NCBI RefSeq assembly: GCF_022012415.1
Contig: NZ_JAKLTR010000001.1
Location: 496,001-560,000 of the forward strand
Origin: Terrimonas ginsenosidimutans
GTDB lineage: Bacteria; Bacteroidota; Bacteroidia; Chitinophagales; Chitinophagaceae
Length of the DNA stretch: 64,000 bases
Direction: 5' to 3'
How positions within the stretch are numbered: position 1 is the first letter of the stretch; each line of letters opens with the position of its first letter. The notes beneath the pieces are model-generated. The model was not told where the DNA came from. It saw nothing but the letters and a program-made list of their open reading frames with translations, and ran no database searches. This document shows positions 60,964 through 64,000 of the stretch, piece after piece. The position numbers and the translations under genes are program-made.

Positions 60964-62280
60964 TTATTTATTTCCGGCGAGTGTATTCAACTCTTTCAGC
61001 GTCGCTTTTAGAGTATTATCCCCGGGTTGAATGCTCAGGGCCAGTTCAATATCTTCAATGGCACCAATGTAATTGCCAAGGCATCTTTTTACCGCAGCCC
61101 TGTCAGCGTAGTAGTCCGAGGTGGTAAATTTTTCTCTTTCCTTTCTGTACAGGCGGATCGCCTCGTCATAGAATTTAAGCGCCTCTGCGCATTTGTTCTG
61201 GCATTTTAAGATGGATCCTTTCGTGTGATTGTTAAAGGAAGTGCTCTTAACGTTGATCGACTTGTTGGCATTCTCCAGGGCTTCGTTGCAGTTGCCATTG
61301 AGGAACTGAGCCCATGAGAGGTTGTTGTAAGTAGTTTCATCTGTATTGCCGTCAGCTACGGCAACCTTATATAAGCGGATCGCTTCAGGATAGTTTTTCT
61401 CGTTAAGCTGTTCCTGGGCTTTTTCCCTGTTTGTTCTTAAGTTCTTATCTAAGTTCTCGCGGTTTCCGAAAAGCTGCAAGCGTTCGAAGTCGTCCATTTC
61501 ATACATATCACGGGAAAAGGCAAGCGTGCTGATACGACGGTTTTTGTCCCATTGCTCTTTGATCTTCGCTGATGGAAAATCCTTTTGCGGGTTGAAGATG
61601 GTTTCCGAAAGAAGTGAAGTATGTTTTGTCATGATGAGATGCCATTCGAATCCATCATGTTCAACGGAGGTAATATTATAATTGTCTTTGTATTTCTCGT
61701 TGATCCAATCTGTTGGAAAATCTTCACTGTGTTTGAAGGACTGGGCCTCGTAGGTTTTCAATAAGGACATTACTATATACCATTTGCCATCGCCGTAGGC
61801 GATATCGGTAATATTGAATTTGGTGTCTTCTTTCCATTTGCCTCGGGCGAATTCAATCACTTCTTCCCATGTTTCCCGGCTTGCCCAGCTTTGAGAAACG
61901 AATGGGGTTTGATCTGTCATGATCGCGAGCCATTGATCATCGCCGTAGGTAAGTTTGGTTATATACTTATCGTCGTCCCACTGCTGTTTGATCCAGGATT
62001 GAGGAAAGGCTTCGTCCCATTTCCACCGGATATTTGTTTTTACAGCTGTTTCAGTTGCGACAGCATGCCATCTTCCGCGGGCGTATACGACCTCGCTTAT
62101 GACCCGGCTTTTCTGTGCCTGTTCACGAATATAGGTCTCCAATTCAGGAAGGGTCTTAAAATCGTTATATGACTGACCAAGTGAGCTCTGGGTCATAACT
62201 GCCGTCCATTCGGAATCAGATTGAGCAGATGTTACAAATGCCTGCAGGGAAAACAGGCATGCTACCAAAAAGGATTTCAT
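60964..62280 (-). CDS. Exported DUF7477-like repeat protein with TPR domain
   Basis: This 438-residue protein has a signal peptide (VACLFSLQAFVTSAQ). About residues 22-285 carry five imperfect repeats of roughly 45-55 residues, each with a core like YGDGKWYIVMS (variants YARGRWHAVAT, YGDDQWLAIMT, HDGFEWHLIMT) and a W(I)xxxW(K/D) element. This pattern matches DUF7477. The C-terminal part (300-438) has TPRs, for instance KNYPEAIRLYKVAVADGNTD and CAEALKFYDEAIRLYRKERE. It is likely a propeller-like surface domain joined to a TPR scaffold. The role is unknown. It lies alone on the minus strand. Confidence 0.8.
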   Translation of the reverse strand: MKSFLVACLFSLQAFVTSAQSDSEWTAVMTQSSLGQSYNDFKTLPELETYIREQAQKSRVISEVVYARGRWHAVATETAVKTNIRWKWDEAFPQSWIKQQWDDDKYITKLTYGDDQWLAIMTDQTPFVSQSWASRETWEEVIEFARGKWKEDTKFNITDIAYGDGKWYIVMSLLKTYEAQSFKHSEDFPTDWINEKYKDNYNITSVEHDGFEWHLIMTKHTSLLSETIFNPQKDFPSAKIKEQWDKNRRISTLAFSRDMYEMDDFERLQLFGNRENLDKNLRTNREKAQEQLNEKNYPEAIRLYKVAVADGNTDETTYNNLSWAQFLNGNCNEALENANKSINVKSTSFNNHTKGSILKCQNKCAEALKFYDEAIRLYRKEREKFTTSDYYADRAAVKRCLGNYIGAIEDIELALSIQPGDNTLKATLKELNTLAGNK

Positions 62281-62520
62281 GAGGTGTGGTTATTACGCGC
62301 GAAAAATAGTCTCCATTGATCGGTCCTGCAATACCCCTTTGAAGTGACGGAGCTACGTAGTCAACAACAGGGTTAATGTCAACGAACTGGGGCGGGTTTC
62401 ACCGGAAATCATTATTTACACCATTCGCGATATCGTCTGTTTGAAAGTGAGCTTCTGTTACCCCATGACGGGTGTGCCCCTCCGGCCCGAATATTGTTTT
62501 CTTAAAAGAAATTATGTGGT

Positions 62521-62736
62521 ATGAGTAAGCAAAAGTTAAACTTAGAAACGCCCTGGCCGGAGGTGAAGGAAAAGATCAAGGAAGTGAATTATGACCTTAC
62601 GGATGCTGATCTTATGCTAGAGCCGGGTAAAGAGGATGAACTGATCAGCAGGCTGGCCAAAAAAATGCATAAAACAGAGGAAGAGGTCAAGGGATGGATA
62701 GAAAGTGTTGCGCACACGAAAAACCGTGCATCCTAG
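62521..62736 (+). CDS. CsbD-like small stress protein
   Basis: This 71-residue protein matches the CsbD pattern WPEVKEKIKEVNYDLTDADL followed by GKEDELISRLAKKMHKTEEE and VKGWIE. CsbD-family proteins are small, soluble and induced by general stress or in stationary phase; the mechanism is unknown. Its stop is directly adjacent to that of the convergent SGNH gene (62736/62737). No -7 box was found near the start. Confidence 0.85.
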   Translation: MSKQKLNLETPWPEVKEKIKEVNYDLTDADLMLEPGKEDELISRLAKKMHKTEEEVKGWIESVAHTKNRAS

Positions 62737-63981
62737 CTAAGGGGCACCCAACGAACTTACATAATCATTAAAACCTTTTGCCAGGGCGTTGAAAAGTAAA
62801 GATCCCTGCAAGCGGTATCCATCAGCCGTGAAATGTACTTTATCACGGCTCATCAGGCCGCGCCTGGACCAACTATAGGCAGAGCCATAACCATTGGTGA
62901 TGCGATAGAGATCCCAGAGAGGAATAAATTTTTTGTTGCAATAGGCAGAGAGTGATTTGTTGAGTGACTGCAAAACTGCATTTGAGGCACGTCGCTGCCG
63001 GTACGAATCCGGGGCCGTAGTAATAAGTATAGAGGCTCCGGGGGATGTTTGACGGAGTTTTTCCAAAAATGTTTCGAGGTCTTTGAGGAACATTGCTTCG
63101 AAAAAGCTGGCGCGCTGTGCTTCATTCGTCCCAAGGGAAATAATATAAAGATCTGCTTTAAGCGCCGGCAGTTGTTTCCAGAATAATGGTGCAATATTGT
63201 ACTGATCGTAACGGGCTCCGTTCACACCTATCGTATGATAGAGAATGCCAGGTGCGGAATTTTCAAGAGAAACCCCATAAAAGGCTTTTGGCTCACTGGT
63301 AGGAAGACTGGTGAGCGTGAATCCGGTAATAGGCTGTTTTAGTTCAACTTCCCGATAGACCGATGAGTCATTTGACTCACGTGATAAGGTATGAGGAATA
63401 TCGAGATTATCTGCCTGGAAGATCCAGCTGGTGTTTGCACTGGTATCAAGGAAAAACTTCATCTTATTAAAAACCTGTAGACCTTCGGTGAAGCTGGTAC
63501 GCAATGAAACACGCAGGTTTGCGGCTTCTGAGGTGGTGGTAATAGCATATCCGGAGATACCGGAACTTATTTGTATTTCAGGGTGAGCGACGCGATTAAA
63601 TTGCCAACGGATACTGGAGGAGCTGATAATATCCTGTGGTGCATTGGACAGGGCGATCTGGTATGGAAATACAAGTCCGCGGCCTGCATTTCCAAAGAAG
63701 TCCTGCAGATTTTTCCTGACCGTTCCGGAAAGAAAGTCGGCCTGAATATGTGAGTCTCCGATGTGCACGATGGAAACGACGGAGTTACTATCTTTTTTCA
63801 GGGTATAAAGTTTTTGGTAGAAGGAGTCGAGGCTGGTGTTATTAAAAATGCGGTTGAAGACAGCGCTGACGAAGGGGTATCGTTGAGCGAGTGCGTGATC
63901 GTCTGTGGGAATTCGCTGGCAGAAGCCGTTGAGATGGATGATGCAGGCGAGGGCGAGGGTATAGAGTAGGCGGAGGATCAT
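62737..63981 (-). CDS. SGNH/GDSL hydrolase-like exported protein
   Basis: This 414-residue protein has a signal peptide (LALACIIHLNGFCQ). The SGNH blocks are present: IVHIGDSHIQADF (Ser77), IISLGTNEAQR (Asn in block III) and DKVHFTADGYRLQ (Asp380, His383). The insert between blocks I and III is beta-rich and matches the partner proteins of MBOAT acyltransferases in Bacteroidota. It lacks a long N-terminal anchor, unlike the protein at 55284-56627. The two SGNH proteins may work on the same acylated polymer, although recA and other genes lie between. The next gene, if any, starts beyond the window edge. Confidence 0.85.
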   Translation of the reverse strand: MILRLLYTLALACIIHLNGFCQRIPTDDHALAQRYPFVSAVFNRIFNNTSLDSFYQKLYTLKKDSNSVVSIVHIGDSHIQADFLSGTVRKNLQDFFGNAGRGLVFPYQIALSNAPQDIISSSSIRWQFNRVAHPEIQISSGISGYAITTTSEAANLRVSLRTSFTEGLQVFNKMKFFLDTSANTSWIFQADNLDIPHTLSRESNDSSVYREVELKQPITGFTLTSLPTSEPKAFYGVSLENSAPGILYHTIGVNGARYDQYNIAPLFWKQLPALKADLYIISLGTNEAQRASFFEAMFLKDLETFLEKLRQTSPGASILITTAPDSYRQRRASNAVLQSLNKSLSAYCNKKFIPLWDLYRITNGYGSAYSWSRRGLMSRDKVHFTADGYRLQGSLLFNALAKGFNDYVSSLGAP

Positions 63982-64000
63982 TCAGTCGGGTTGGAGGATG

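Overview
The window comes from a Bacteroidota chromosome, most likely the Chitinophagaceae (order Chitinophagales). Three things point there. Protein families and domain mixes are typical of the phylum: outer-membrane beta-barrel receptors with a CarboxypepD_reg-like N-terminus, LytS/LytTR two-component pairs, DUF5606, DUF3127, DUF1579, tRNA_anti-like plus YceI, MBOAT plus SGNH acyl-transfer proteins, and M28/S9/M3 peptidases. Many genes are preceded by the Bacteroidota -7 promoter element TAnnTTTG and not by a strong Shine-Dalgarno. Exported proteins often carry short lipoprotein or Ala-X-Ala/Q type signal peptides. No rRNA, tRNA, prophage, CRISPR array or complete insertion sequence was seen; this looks like core chromosome with a few accessory genes.

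Layout. 1-6 kb: the 5' part of a pnuC transporter gene, an M23 lipoprotein, an SRPBCC protein, a saccharopine-dehydrogenase-like enzyme, an Nfu Fe-S scaffold, an ArsC-like protein and an MFS pump. 6-13 kb: OmpA lipoprotein, M28 peptidase, an outer-membrane receptor, an AraC regulator and a one-domain asparaginase. 13.3-13.5 kb: a probable unannotated small RNA on the minus strand with internal repeats. 13.6-20 kb: a helical-repeat protein, PcrA/UvrD helicase, an ahpC-ahpD-like peroxide operon and a secreted JAMM-like protein. 20-27 kb: DPP-IV peptidase, EamA transporter, and a PhnD-like binding protein beside a LytS/LytTR pair. 27-31 kb: a RAYT-type transposase, GH25 lysozyme, then MerC opposed to a SCO-Fur operon. 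31-39 kb: M3 oligopeptidase, a DUF5606 protein with a histone-H1-like tail, a second receptor with a glycine-rich insert, and an ECF sigma / short membrane protein / Spy-CpxP-like operon. 39-46 kb: a second LytTR/LytS pair, DUF1761, SRPBCC, DUF1579 and a five-PAS histidine kinase. 46-53 kb: polA, uvrB, methylglyoxal synthase and DUF3127. 53-64 kb: MBOAT acyltransferase plus SGNH partner, a glucosaminidase, a PAP2-like membrane protein, recA, an OB-fold/YceI operon, a DUF7477-TPR protein, a CsbD-like protein and a second SGNH protein.

How genes work together. DNA repair and replication (pcrA, polA, uvrB, recA) are scattered as single genes, several with a -7 box so close to the ATG that their mRNAs should be leaderless or nearly so. 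Envelope work dominates the rest: peptidoglycan hydrolases (M23, GH25, GH73), polysaccharide O-acylation, receptors and peptidases. Signalling is rich: two LytS/LytTR pairs, one PAS kinase, one ECF system, AraC and Fur-family regulators.

The items most worth following are the repeat-bearing small RNA candidate at 13.3-13.5 kb, the CnrYXH-like ECF operon next to a glycine-rich receptor, the PhnD-like/LytTR neighbourhood with shared CGTTTAT motifs, and the 16-bp perfect palindrome abutting the promoter of the OB-fold/YceI operon. All assignments are made by reading; no database search was run.
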